Part shown: piece by piece, positions 20,691 through 31,380 of the stretch | Layout of the letters: each line of letters opens with the position of its first letter | Numbering within the stretch: position 1 is the first letter of the stretch | NCBI GenBank assembly: GCA_917880885.1 | Contig: OU862934.1 | Span: 29,558,734-29,622,733 of the forward strand | Length of the DNA stretch: 64,000 nt | DNA from: Limnephilus marmoratus | Lineage: Eukaryota > Arthropoda > Insecta > Trichoptera > Limnephilidae | Direction: 5' to 3' | The notes under the pieces: model-generated | The model's input: the letters and a program-made list of their open reading frames with translations, nothing else | The model's database searches: none | Told to the model about the DNA's origin: nothing | Program-made: the position numbers and the translations under genes

Positions 20691-20964
20691 TGATGATGAT
20701 GACGTGTACGAGTTAATAAATCCAAGTGACATCGGTCACATCTTGCAATTGAAATCTCGCTATTAATCGAATAAAGTTCTAATTAATGAACCCCAAAGTG
20801 TCGGTAATTGTGACCAAGTTGTGTCGTTATTGAAGTGAGGTGCAGCCATCACCAAGATCGGTCCAGAAACAACGGATGAACGCTTCAGAAGGTAGGGACT
20901 TATCCTTTCATTTGCCATTTCCAGTAATTGAATTAAAAACGCAGTCAATTGTCTTGTTTTCGCA

Positions 20965-21014
20965 AAATTTAGATTTACAGTCCACATCTCTCTGTGGACT
21001 GTAAATCTAAATTT
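20965..21014. repeat. Perfect 22-bp stem hairpin
   Basis: AAATTTAGATTTACAGTCCACA (20965-20986) is exactly complementary to 20993-21014, with a 6-base TCTCTC loop. A shorter echo of the arm (GGACTGTAAATCT) occurs at 7988-8000. Confidence 0.95.
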
Positions 21015-21105
21015 AATTTTATCTCTAATGCTGCAAACTAACTGGCTTTTCAGAAACATAGCTAAAGCCAATTCGGGCAACATTTCAATTCTGAGTCTTT
21101 CACTA

Positions 21106-21258
21106 GGTCGATACCAAGTGTATCATCTTCCACTCTTGAACCTGATGCAAATATAGAACACAGTTAAATAATTTATTGGCAAAACAACACATACAATTTA
21201 CTTGCGCACGCCGCCGGGATTAGAACGCACTCTGGATTCGTAGTCGAGTAGTCGTAAC
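21106..21258 (-). repeat. SINE A copy (body part), split by a hAT element
   Basis: On the minus strand this is the SINE A spacer and part of its tRNA-like head ('CACGCCGCCGGGATTAGAAC', a decayed B box). It ends at the TSD GTCGTAAC. The head continues at 23453-23482. Confidence 0.8.
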
Positions 21259-23452
21259 CAGGGCCGGATTAACCATGTCGGAGCCCCTAGGCAGTCCACG
21301 TCTCGGGGCCCCTTTGCCAATAGCGGACTAGGGGGAGGGAGGGGGGGTTAAGGGGCCTCCAAACGCCTCCTTGTTCCCTTGATCAAATCCTTAAAGGCTT
21401 TAAGGGGGGGGGGGAAGGTTTTCTCGCAAAAAACATTTCTGAAGTTCGTGATCATCATAACTCAAAATCTTGACTTGACTTGACCGATGCTTTTGAAATT
21501 TTGTACACTATTTCTACACATAAATCAACAGGTAGTCGGAGGGAGTTTTTTTAACCATTTTATAATAACAAATTCACCGAAAGTTTTTGGCAAAAATCGC
21601 ATTTTTCACTTCAAAATGCTGCCAAAAAAAAAAAATCGACAAAAACTCCCTCTGACTACCTAGGAAAACATATTACCTTTTAAACGCATTTTGATTTTTT
21701 TGTTTCAAATGATCCGGTGATGAGTTATGGAGTTCACCGCTTAACAACTTTTTTTCGAGGCGCTTCCGGAGATTCGCTCTCATGACAATATGCCTTTATT
21801 TCGCCTTTAAAACCTTACTCCCCCCCCCCCCTAAGGCACCAGGACACTGCAAAAAATACTTTTGTATTTATTTCATTTTCTGAAAGATGCATTTGTTAAA
21901 AATGCACCCACCAAATTTTTCAAAGAAATTCGAAAAATTCACGAAGATACAGCATTTTATGTGAAACCATTTGTAACAGTTTGTATGTTGAATTATCCTT
22001 CAGCAAAACTTTGAATGCGTTTTTCTCGAAACTTTTTAACACGTTTTTCAAACTGGTTTACAAGATAATAAAAAAAACTATACATTCGATTTGCATGCAC
22101 CAAGTCTTAATCTGTTCGAAAATCTACTGTCCATGGCGTAGGGGAATTTTGATATCTAAAAAACATAAAAAATGGCGGACCAGCGAATTTTATTTTTGAT
22201 TTTTTATGGAAAATTTTCATTGTTCATAAAAAAATAGAGTTTTATAAAAAAATCCCGAAATGGTGCCATAGTCACTGGATTTTCTAATTGTTTAAGACTT
22301 AGTGCATGCAAATCGGATATATAGTTTTTCTAATATGTTGTCAACCAGGTTGTAGTTTCGAGAAAAACGCTTTCAAAGTTTTGCTGGAGATAATTCAACG
22401 TGTAAACTGTTTAAAACGGTTTCATATAAAATGCTGTATCTCCATCAATTTTACCAATTTCCTCAAATGGTGAGAGCATTATTAATAAATGCATCTTACA
22501 GAAAATGAATAAAAAAGAACTTTTTTTTGCAGTATCCTTAAATTAAAACCTTATTTAGGATTTGATCAAGGGAACATATAGGCATTTGGAGGCCCCCCAG
22601 AGTCAAGAGGCCCGTGTGAACTGAATAAAAAACTAGTAAAATTACGTTAACTGCACTGGGTTCATTCAACTTTGCCGCCCCGGGCTTCTGACGGGCTTAG
22701 TCCGCCACTGCACTTTTCCCTTTTCTAACTTCGAAAATTATTTTTTTCTACCAAAAAGTAATTTTATTCATAATTAATCTGTTCTTTTACTACGTTACGA
22801 AAGGTATGCCATCACCCCATTCAATAAAAAAACGAATAAAATACAATAACCATTTATTGCACGTAAAAGAACACATACATAGAATCAAAAATATATATTA
22901 TAAAAAAAAACATTACAATGAGCTGTCTTGCTACTAAAGTGATCTCTTCCAGACAACCTTTCCCAAAGAATTTTAGCAAACAGATAGGTAGAGCTTGTAC
23001 AACATTTATATTTTAAACATACGATTACAAATAAAAACAAAAAATAAAACAAAACAAATGCCAATATAAACCACAAACGGCACCTTCACACTTCAGATAC
23101 TAAGTAATGTTGCAACAAATAGAAGGAAAGAAAAGTAAAATACAACTAAGTTTATATATTTGTTTTAATTATAGATTTTTTATTTATTTAATTTGTGCAT
23201 GATGAGAACATTAGTAATTTATTGGGTTATAACCTAGTTATTATAATTTTTTGTTTTCTTTAATGCGTGTACCTAATGTTATTAACCTGTAAATATTAAT
23301 AAAAAAATTAAAACATCTTGATAGCTGACTTTTTCCGAAACTTCGTTGCTCACTAATTGAAGCTAGTCATTTTTTTTGAGGACGCGGGGCCCCTAGCCGA
23401 TGCGGAGCCCCTAGGCAGTTGCCTACTCTGCCTTAGGGATAATCCGGTACTG
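21259..23452. mobile_element. 2.2 kb foldback hAT element without transposase
   Basis: The ends CAGGGCCGGATTAACC and the complement of GGATAATCCGGTACTG resemble the very common hAT terminus CAGGGCCGGATT. A perfect 8-bp TSD, GTCGTAAC, flanks it (21251-21258, 23453-23460). Inside, ~21345-22200 is repeated inverted at ~22210-22610, sharing for example TTCCCTTGATCAAATCCT and AAACTTTGAATGCGTTTTTC-like blocks, so most of the left half folds back on itself. A smaller hairpin (GGTAGTCGGAGGGAGTTTTT) lies at ~21530-21662. No ORF of family size is present; it is non-autonomous. Confidence 0.88.
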
Positions 23453-23482
23453 GTCGTAACCCTTGACCATGAAGGACGTCAA
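23453..23482 (-). repeat. SINE A head, right part of the split copy
   Basis: The TSD GTCGTAAC is followed by the start of the tRNA-like head, read on the minus strand (GACGTCCTTCATGGTCAAGG). It completes the copy at 21106-21258. Confidence 0.75.
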
Positions 23483-23637
23483 ATATAATATGTTTTTTAT
23501 ACGCCATAACCCTAAATGAAAGTACATAATTATATACATGTATTAAAATGAATTAACTTATGAACGTTAGGATTCGAATATTCATTCGACTTTTCTGTCG
23601 ATTATTAGCATACTAATAGATTTGTCTTTCTTTTTTT

Positions 23638-24025
23638 TACATGAATACCGCAAAAGAGTCTCAACTGCTCCCGTCAGGAGCCAGTGGGACTGTAGCATCC
23701 CCAATTGGGGTATGTTGTGAGGCGGAAGGTAGTGGGGAGGGGAAGGAGAAAGGGAAGAGGAAGGTGGGGAAGTACCTGGCTATTCAGATCAGGTCACCAA
23801 ACACGTTTGAAACGTTTCAATTCTGAATGGTGGTCTTACACCAGAGCGATACTGAGAGTATCTTCCACTCTGGAACGCGCCGCAAATATACTACCTATAT
23901 ATTATTTTTAAATGAATAAATTGTGAAATAACACAAATTAATCAAATAAAATTTATTTGCCACGCCGGAATTCGATTGGAGTGCGAATCACGAGCCTTAC
24001 CACTGGACTACGCCGGCCGTCTTGT
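23638..24025 (-). repeat. SINE A copy, near full length
   Basis: The tRNA-like head lies at the right (GGCCGGCGTAGTCCAGTGG on the minus strand). It is followed by the TTTGATTAATTTGTG spacer, the GGAAGATACTCTCAGTATCG block, the purine/pyrimidine-biased tract and the terminal 'GAGCAGTTGAGACTCTT', closing in an A-tail (T-run at 23625-23640). Part of the 'gaaacgttgcttgaaa' block is shortened. Confidence 0.9.
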
Positions 24026-24123
24026 ACATATTATAAAAGCATTTTTTTATTACTTTCCTCTGAATTACCTGCCAATTTTTTGTATCTTCTGGGTAAACGA
24101 ATAAAAATTATAACAAAAAACAG

Positions 24124-24345
24124 AGTGTGCAATTCAAACGCGTTAGAGGTGAAACCTTCAGAAATCTAAAGACAACAAGGGCGGGGAGGCTACGAAGCAC
24201 CGCAAAAAGAGGAGACCGATTATACTATCTCATTCTCTCGCAGGCTAAATCCCACTGATGTATGCGTTTGTTTCGTTTTAGTATCACTATTTTTCGTTTC
24301 ATCGAGTTTCAAATCACAGAAATTTTCACTTAAAAAATAGTTTAT
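24124..24345 (+). repeat. MITE D copy
   Basis: It begins near 'caattcaaacgcgttagaggtgaaacc' and ends 'GAAATTTTCACTT'. The short inverted ends (GTGAAA / TTTCAC) and internal blocks (GAGACCGATTATACTA, TTTTTCGTTTCATCGAG) are shared with 54640-55100. It has no ORF. The class is uncertain; MITE is inferred from the termini. Confidence 0.65.
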
Positions 24346-24764
24346 TTATCATCCCTTAAACCTAGCCCTCCCTGCCCAAGAAGAACCCTACATCTTGCAC
24401 CCGCAACCCCCGAAGGTTGTATTCCTCACACGTGCCTTCTCCTTGCCCACCGGCGCACGTGCGAATCCGGGTTCCACGTGCAATTTCTCCGTCCTCTGTA
24501 CACTCTGTGCTGTATATTGTACTGTACACCTGCACACAGTACCTACCCTTACTGCACAAATACTAGTTCCACTGAGTATAAAACCCCTAGAAATATCGTC
24601 ACCTTTACCGATTTCATGTAAAACTGGTGTTGCCTTGATGAACTTTAACAAACACACGTATATATCTGGGGCTAATGCTAGAAGTGCTTAAGTAAGTTTT
24701 AGAAAATTTGGTTTAGGTACCAGAAAGAACATACTTTAAAACGACCCTAATTTTAACTACCCTG

Positions 24765-25795
24765 TTAATATTTGCGCGTTTTCAATTCGGGATATTTCGC
24801 TCAGAGGCTTGGTAAATACCCGCCGTCTTGTAACAACACGTCAGCTATTAACTTCTCTCTTATTCAGTATTATTTCGATGGTTGTGTATCGTTTTAAGAG
24901 GAAAAAGGTTAAGAAACAATAAAATGCGCGATTACCAGAAAACATCGAATATAAACCAATAGTTGACAATGACTTGTGTATTACTTTGACAAAATTGTTT
25001 TCAAAAGTTGGTTTTGAAAAACGTGAGAAAACAGTCACACTTCACTCCTAACATAACAAAACCTAACGTAACCCAACATAACCCAACGTAACCTAACGTA
25101 ACCTAAGGTAACCTATTGTGACCTAACGTGACCTAACGTAACCTAAAGTAACCTAACGTAACCTATCGTGATCTAACGTAACCTAACGTAACCTAACGTC
25201 TAACGTAACCTCATGTAACCAAAGTAACCTAAGGTAATCTGACGTAATGTAATGTGACGTAATGTAACGTAATGTAATGTAATGTAACGTAATATAACGT
25301 AATGTAAAGTAACAAAATGCAACGTAACGTAACGTAACTTAATGTAACGTAATAAAACGTAATTTAAAGTAACAAAATGTAACGTAATGTAACGTAATGT
25401 AACGTAATGTAACGTAATATAACGTAATGTAACGTAATGTAACGTAATGTAACGTAATACAACGTAATGTAAAGTAACAAAATGTAACGTAATGTAACTT
25501 AATGTAAAGTAACAAAATGTAACGTAATGTAACGTAATGAAACGTAATGTAACGTATTGAAACGTAATGTAACGTATTATAACGTAACATAATGTTAAGT
25601 AATGTAACGTAATGTAACGTAAAATAATGTAACGTAATATAACGTAACGTAATCTAACCTAATCTTACCTAAGCTTACAATTCAACATTCTTCTAAACCT
25701 GTCTAATATTTACGAAGCCACTTCTAACATTTACCGAGCGCCCGAGCGCTGCTGAAGTATCCCGAATGGATAACGCGTCGGGTATTTACTAATAT
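24765..25795. repeat. Decameric satellite flanked by inverted repeats
   Basis: The outer parts (CGCGTTTTCAATTCGGGATA at ~24776 and the complement of TATCCCGAATGGATAACGCG at ~25759) are inverted copies with ~45 bases of similarity. Between them, ~25045-25225 is built on the decamer CCTAACGTAA and ~25225-25650 on the related AATGTAACGT. This looks like a TIR element in which a 10-bp repeat has expanded. It is not canonical telomeric TTAGG. Confidence 0.75.
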
Positions 25796-26412
25796 ATATA
25801 CAGCCAACGTGATCTCGCTGCAAGCCTCGAAGAATCCAGACTGCACTTCGAAAGAACCACAATATCAGAAGCATATCGATACAGGTATTTGAAAAATGTT
25901 GATCAATCACAGTAAAACTAGGGAAAAACTGTTCTTAAATGGTACGTACGCTTCTATCAGTTTTTCTCTTCTCTGACTAAAATTTCTACAGTGTGCAAGT
26001 TGAGCGATAATACAAAAGTACGGTAATATGTGAAAATGCAGATTGGCAAAATAAATTTTCTATTACCGCATCGGATATTGAATATTGAAAGACCTTATTA
26101 AATTGAGAACTTATTATGGCGTCATTCTTTGGGAATATCGTGATGCTGAAGGAAATGGAAAAGGGGCAGGACGGGTTGAGAATTTTTTTATTTGTTATAT
26201 GTTATGAAATAATATTTTTTTTTTATTCAAAAAATAATTTCTATTGGAAAAATCTAAAAGAAAGTTAATAAATAGTCTGTTATGTAACTCTGGTTTAACC
26301 CTTTCTGACGATGTGTTTGCACAGTACAAACACCGATGTTTTAATTTATTGTGGGTTCTGCAATACGTTTGCACGCCTGATACACCTCTATCTTTGTAGG
26401 TTACACTGCCAT

Positions 26413-26815
26413 CTGACGTGGTTTGCGATGGATCCGCTTCCACAATAGCCTTCAATTCTTCATTATCAACTTTGGTCTCCGGCCGTCCACGGGGCTTGTT
26501 CTGCAGGACGAAATTTCCAGAACGAAAACGTTGGAACCAAAAACCCACTGTATTTTCTTTTGCGGCACCGTCGCCATACACATCATTAATCCTTCGAGCC
26601 GCATCTGCAGCTATTTCAAGTTTTCTATTTTGTAAACTAAGTGACGCAAAGAAAAAAAACATTTAAGGAAAAAACAAATAAATTATAATTTTCGAAACAC
26701 AAATACATGAGTAAAATAGCTGTATAAATTCGAATTTGGAATTCCTAACCAAAGAGAAGATATTTGAGATCAAAGTTGCCAGTGCGGCAAAACGCCAATT
26801 TCATATGTAAGGACC
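26413..26815 (-). pseudogene. Cecropia-type mariner, truncated copy
   Basis: The right terminal repeat, read outward, is TTGGCGTTTTG inverted, ending at GGACC before TA. The minus frame encodes the N-terminal helix-turn-helix region ('RRINDVYGDGAAKENTV', 'FRSGNF.LQNKPRGRPETK', 'VEADPSQTTS'), like Hsmar1-type mariner transposases. Homology to the other copies stops abruptly at 26413. The catalytic domain and the other end are absent. Confidence 0.85.
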
Positions 26816-27029
26816 TAATATACTTTTTAAATGTAATTTTTTTTCACCAATGTATCTAATGAACTGTTTGTTTCTGTTTTAAAAATAAAATAAATGATAA
26901 AGAACACGTCCGTTCCCTTCCCAATTCTCCATCTATGCCTCCTTCTTCTTCCTCCACTTGACGAGTCCAGCCCATTTTTGGTAAATTATATATTATAACA
27001 TAAATGCAACCTAATGTTAGTAGAGTATT

Positions 27030-27110
27030 ATACTGCCCTGATGAAGCTACGGTTGTAGCGAAACCCGGTCGGCATAAAGTATAAAAATAAAAGTGGTGTT
27101 TACAAAGTTA
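27030..27110 (+). ncRNA. Hammerhead-ribozyme-like motif (dispersed repeat family)
   Basis: CTGATGA (27038-27044) is followed by a stem-loop GCTAC-GGTT-GTAGC (27046-27059), then GAAA (27060-27063), then CCCGGTC. This is the order of the hammerhead core: CUGANGA, stem II, GAAA, a very short self-complementary stem III, and a UH cleavage site. One extra A lies between the core and stem II. The following 'ATAAAAATAAAAGTGGTGTT' is shared with the foldback at 51105-51840. Catalysis is not shown. Confidence 0.45.
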
Positions 27111-27591
27111 TTGCTTTATTTTAAATTAATAATGTCACATCACAAAGTATCCGCTTCATATGAACAAATAAAAGTCTGTTAATAAAATAACTCGGTGGAA
27201 CCCGTCAGCATTTTAAAATTGAAGAAAGGACCCTACATATTTCCTAACACCTTCAACAAATCTCTCAAAATATCTATGCCATTTCGTGGACAGTAGTAAT
27301 AATTTATTACTAGTCACCCTTCCACTCCTACCCACCCACCCCTTGGGTGTGGGGTAGAATATAGAAGACTTACTTGGTGTTAGGAAATATGATATACACG
27401 TGGAAATGGTACGGATGTATGATTCACCATAGCATAACTTTAAGCCGGTCTAATCCTAAATTAAATTCCCTCAATGAATAGTCGAATGCCTAATAGAACC
27501 TCAGATCTCCAACTGCACGGTTTAGAAATACACGGTTTGATTCAATTCGGATAAAATCTAACTGCGTTTTACTTTTGCTGTCCTGGTAATA

Positions 27592-27690
27592 GTTACTGTA
27601 CAGGGTAATGGTACTGTACAAGGCCCGCAGATACTTTAATAGTACACAACTGCTAACCTTGTACAAATCACGCCAAACGCGTGCCCAACA
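27592..27690 (-). repeat. Dispersed repeat shared with 40510-40605
   Basis: On the minus strand it contains ACTATTAAAGTATCTGCGGG and GATTTGTACAAGGTTAGCA, matching the plus strand at 40510-40605 with scattered differences. No ORF or structure identifies its class. Confidence 0.6.
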
Positions 27691-27829
27691 TATGTATATA
27701 TGCATTGATCACATGAGAACGGGTGGCTTCTTCGACTCGTTCTTGTGCTCAACATCTCGGCCGTGGAACGATTTGCCTGGCCTTTGTGTTTCCTCCTTCC
27801 TACAACATGGGTCTCTTCAAGACAGAAGT

Positions 27830-27940
27830 TCATAACTTCCTTTTCTCAAAAAGATCCTCCACACAGCATCTCAGATGACAGAGGCCCTGAGGGAAATTAT
27901 TTTCTTCAGGGCCTCGTGTGTGGAGTTAATGTAAAAAAAA
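27830..27940 (+). repeat. Retroposon B 3' fragment
   Basis: It contains CTCCACACAGCATCTCAGAT, the GGCCCTGAGGGAAA/TTTTCTTCAGGGCC hairpin and GTGTGTGGAGTTAATGTAAAAAAA. Only the last ~110 bases are present. The outer stem keeps pairing except one position. Confidence 0.85.
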
Positions 27941-27957
27941 TGTTTTTATGAAAACAC

Positions 27958-28255
27958 TGTACAAGAACTAAACTAACTAACTAACTATCACGCCATTTCT
28001 CCGCAGTGATAGGAAGAGAGACAACTCGATCTTGGCACACACTCCTTGCCTCGTTCACATTTTTACATCGTCTCATACGTCTTGCTCTTCTATTATTCCG
28101 ACTCTTGACATGGCCCGACTCAAGTACCTAATTCATTTGGTAGTGCCATATCTTTCTCGGGCGTCCCCAACTTCTTCTGGCATTCACATTTTCGTCATTT
28201 ATTCTCTTAACGCTCCTATATTCCTCCTAAAGTCAATAGATGTCACACATTAAAA
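27958..28255 (-). pseudogene. RTE-like LINE 3' end
   Basis: On the minus strand this is the final coding and UTR part of the RTE family seen at 49840-50430. The plus-strand text 'actaactaactatcacgcca' is the complement of the 'TGATGGATAGTTGGTTAGTT' terminus there. Frames are broken. Confidence 0.65.
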
Positions 28256-28256
28256 A

Positions 28257-28588
28257 ATAAAATGGATAAAAATTTATCCAGACACTATCTACTTGTAAAT
28301 AGCGTTTAGTTCGGGTTGAATCTTGCAATCATATATAAAAATAGCAGCCAATATGTGCATTAAGAAAATGAAGATAATGTTGATAGTTCTTAGTCGAAGT
28401 ATGATGCAGTTAAAAGTGACCGAATTTGATATCGACACCTTAGCTCTAACAGTTGGTAGAGCACTTGCCATGTAAGCAAAGGGTCCTGGGTTCGAGTCCC
28501 AGAGGTGCCAAATTCTTTTTCTGATTTTTTTGTCTCCGGATTTTCGATTGAGTTTCGCTAATATTGTCTTCATTTAATAAAAAAAATT
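28257..28588 (+). repeat. SINE T: 5' leader + tRNA-Thr-like + pyrimidine-rich tail
   Basis: Three modules are shared with 56768-57565: a leader starting 'ggataaaaatttatcca' and ACACTATCTA, a tRNA-like unit (28434-28510), and a tail (TTTTTCTGATTTTTTTGTCT ... TTGAGTTTCGCTAATATTGTC) ending in AATAAAAAAA. The unusual point is that the tRNA-like unit is not at the very 5' end. It is non-coding. Confidence 0.75.
28434..28510 (+). tRNA. tRNA-Thr(TGT)-like sequence inside SINE T; probably not functional
   Basis: The acceptor GACACCT pairs with AGGTGCC (one A-C mismatch). The D stem GCTC/GAGC, the T arm CTGGG-TTCGAGT-CCCAG and discriminator A are present, so both internal promoter boxes look good. 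The anticodon stem TTGC/GCAA closes loop CATGTAA, with TGT at 28471-28473 as anticodon. Position 33 is A instead of the invariant T. With SINE flanks on both sides, it is best read as a SINE head, although a real tRNA-Thr cannot be fully excluded. Confidence 0.5.
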
Positions 28589-28707
28589 GAAGTATTATTG
28601 ATTGAAAAGATGTGATAACTGCTCGTAGTACCTACAGCCTTCTTTACCGACATTCCGTGCAAGTTAATAGATTCGACACATCCGCGTTAAACTTGTTTTA
28701 ATCAAGG

Positions 28708-28738
28708 TATAAGCGGTACCCGTAACCGCCTCCCAAAT
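28708..28738 (-). repeat. Retroposon B 5'-end fragment
   Basis: On the minus strand: 'CAATTTGGGAGGCGG' then GGGTACCGC. It is only ~30 bases and the one clear minus-strand B piece in the window. Confidence 0.5.
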
Positions 28739-29201
28739 TGAAATGATTTTAACTATTATTTTATTTGAGTTTCAGCATTCGCGGTGCGTTACATTAGAAG
28801 TAACCCGTTTCTGCCTTAGGTAGTTAGGTTAGGTTTGGTTATATCAGAGCCTCCAAGGACCAAGACTAGAGGCTGATTGAATAGTCGTCAGCTTACGGCT
28901 TAGTGGAGCCTAAAGGCTGTATTGTTTTGATTGATTCTGTTTAGGGGCCATGTATAATATGTAATTGTCATCAGAGCCTCTCAAAATGTATCTCCAAATA
29001 AATTATTATCAATCATAACGACCTGATCTAAGAAAAGTATGTGTACTTAATCAATTTAATTTACTCATATTAAAAACATTACAAAATTTCAAAGTGCTTT
29101 TATAAGAGAGAAAATATATTTTTAGTTTTTAATTTTTTTTTTTTTGTTATTATTATTGTTCAACAGAATAATTCCAATTACAGTACAATTTAGTTACCCT
29201 A

Positions 29202-29545
29202 TCAGCATTTAGGCAAGTGACTCTTCAATAATGTTTTTAAGGCATATAAAGAACAGTCACTTACATCCAAATGGTTTGCAAATTCATTTAACAGCACCAC
29301 TCCCCTCGTCATGCTATGCTTTGCCAAGACGTCTGTTCTGCCGTTCGGTACTTTAAATAAGTCATGATGTCGACTTCGGCTGTAGTAGTCTGGTACATAT
29401 AAATCATAGCATCCCAAGAGAAATGGCCTATTGATGAAATTGTTCCAAATTTTGAAAGACAGAATAGCAAGACTTGCTTTCCTTCTAGTTTCTAGGCTCA
29501 TGGCCTTGAGGGATTTTGATACATTACACAATCACATATAAGAGA
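29202..29545 (-). pseudogene. LINE C-terminal remnant
   Basis: The open minus frame carries 'SLETRRKASLAILSFKIWNN', 'YYSRSRHHDLFKVPNGRTDV', 'LLNEFANHLDVSDCSL' and 'KTLLKSHLP'. It corresponds to the block order of Jockey-type C-termini (LxxRRxxxxLxxLxKI; R..R....F..P; FN). A T-run at 29135-29150 is the poly-A tail. 5'-truncated. Confidence 0.7.
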
Positions 29546-31090
29546 TTCAAAATTATTCACACTGAGGGAGTAGTAAAGTGGTCGCTGCCCAGATTTCTTT
29601 CAGTTGATATTTATTATTAAGAGATCATTTGTTGTTCATTACACGGGCTTCATTAATATACTGATTCTACCATGATCTATTGTTGTAAATGTCCACTCGT
29701 TAAATTGGCCACACACTGTCAGATAGGGATAGGTACTTGGATAGCAGGATAGGTTAGATTAGGGAGATGCATATAGCTACATCAACACCATAAAAGCCAC
29801 CCACCCCCCAATATTTAAACACACTTTTAACGACTGTCAACAGACTGAAACTGACTTGACTTTCTAGTAATCTATGCGTAATTTTTTTATCCTTCACTTA
29901 TGCAAAGTCTCGTTTTAAATCGAGAAGTTTTGTAAAAAGCTAGAAATCCTACAGATATTTAAATCAGGGCAATTTTCAAAGGTGTCGTGATAAAAAAATG
30001 ATTTGTAGAAATTTGATTTTCTATAATTATTTATTATATTAAGATTTTTAGGATTAGTGAATTCTTTTCATAAATAACTTACCTCAGCAACGATTTTTTG
30101 GAAGTATTTAGTAACAAATTGAAGATTAGAACACAATTTTAATACATTTTTTTAAATCTTGATTTGAAATTTTCGATTTTGGTACGGAAAAATTGCAGAT
30201 AATTCCAATAATTTTTCTCTTGAAACATGCTCGTATCTCTCCCCATAAGATTCCAAGTAGACCTTCTCCTACATTGAAATTTTACGTTTTTAACAATTGT
30301 TTAAAAAATTAGAGCGTGATGAAGATATAACTTTTAAATTTATTGAAAAAAAATTAATTGTAACAAAGATAATAAACAGTCAAAATGTTAATTTGTGCTA
30401 CCGCCAAACAAGCGTTTCACAATTGGGTACACGTGCGGCATTACTGTACCACTGCCATTCGAATTATAAACAATAGCACTATGAGACACAATTGCATACG
30501 TTTTACAAAGTTCTCTTTGAAAATTCATAACTTAATCATTTTTGTAGATATCGAAAAACTAATATTACTGTCGCTAATAAGTCCTTAAATATAATACCTA
30601 CATTTTCACAAACCATCAAAATTAGGAACTCTCTCCTTCAAGTGACACTTTGAGAACCTAGTGGTAGGTACAGAAATACAGAGGACGGGTTGTGGTTCGA
30701 TGCTCGCAGCACCAATAATAACAATAATTGAATCTCGCTTCATTAATCTCATTATTCAATCAAACCGTCTAATTGCCGTAATGGATTTGTGAGAAGATGA
30801 GATGGTGCGGAGGTACTTCTGTTCCAATATCTAGCAATATTGTAATGAGCTTGCTCTGCACTGTTTCTGATTTTCTGGTACGAGTTGTTCTCTGTGTGGG
30901 CTTTTAGGGGCTTTCGTTCGATGGTTCAGTTTGATGTAAACCTTTGGATGGGTGGATATTGCTAGTAAAGTTGTGTCAATAATAAAGCTGGATCTATCAG
31001 AAGTGCAAAGAGAATGCGAAATTGTGGAAGCATGGTAGAATCACATCAAAATGACATAAATTTTTTTTTTAAAGCTATATACCTAAGTAT
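29546..31090. other. No gene seen
   Basis: About 1.5 kb of AT-rich DNA without a coherent ORF, RNA gene or terminal-repeat structure that I can identify. Confidence 0.4.
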
Positions 31091-31099
31091 TCTTCATGA

Positions 31100-31380
31100 T
31101 TATTTATAAAAGTTATACGAGCAAACCTCTTCGAACACAGAAGTGTTTCTGAAAATGTCCAAACTGCTCGAGATACTAGAACCAAATTCTTATTTATCCC
31201 TTTTGCTGAAACCACTTTTGGCAAAATAAATTTTAGATACTTTACAATAAAGCTATACAATGCTTTTCCACTGGCCATTAGACAGATCAACATTTATTTT
31301 AAAAATGAATCAGATATCAAGTCTTGGATCATGAGCCAAGACAAATTTAACATCAAAGATTTTATCAAAATCAATATATA
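31100..31380 (+). pseudogene. LINE C-terminal remnant
   Basis: One plus frame reads 'VQTARDTRTKFLFIPFAETT', then 'INFRYFTIKLYNAFPLAIRQ' and 'SDIKSWIMSQDKFN', matching the last block ('..YRSIKLYNxLP..I') of the LINE family at 43780-44267. It ends at a stop near 31380, with 3' UTR to about 31520 (TTCTAGTGAGACAGGC). Confidence 0.7.

Noticed and set aside
23705..23911. Short ORFs across the purine-rich tract
   Set aside because: They are inside a minus-strand SINE A copy and are not conserved in other copies.
25045..25650. Telomeric repeat array
   Set aside because: The insect telomere unit is TTAGG; here the period is 10 with CCTAACGTAA and AATGTAACGT units, and the array lies between inverted repeats inside transposon-rich DNA.
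26195..26410. Zinc-finger-like minus-strand peptide (YCRTHNKLKHRCLYCAN) as part of a piggyBac-type gene
   Set aside because: It is short, fused by chance to the mariner frame, and the spacing does not match a known finger; no further exons or TIRs were seen.
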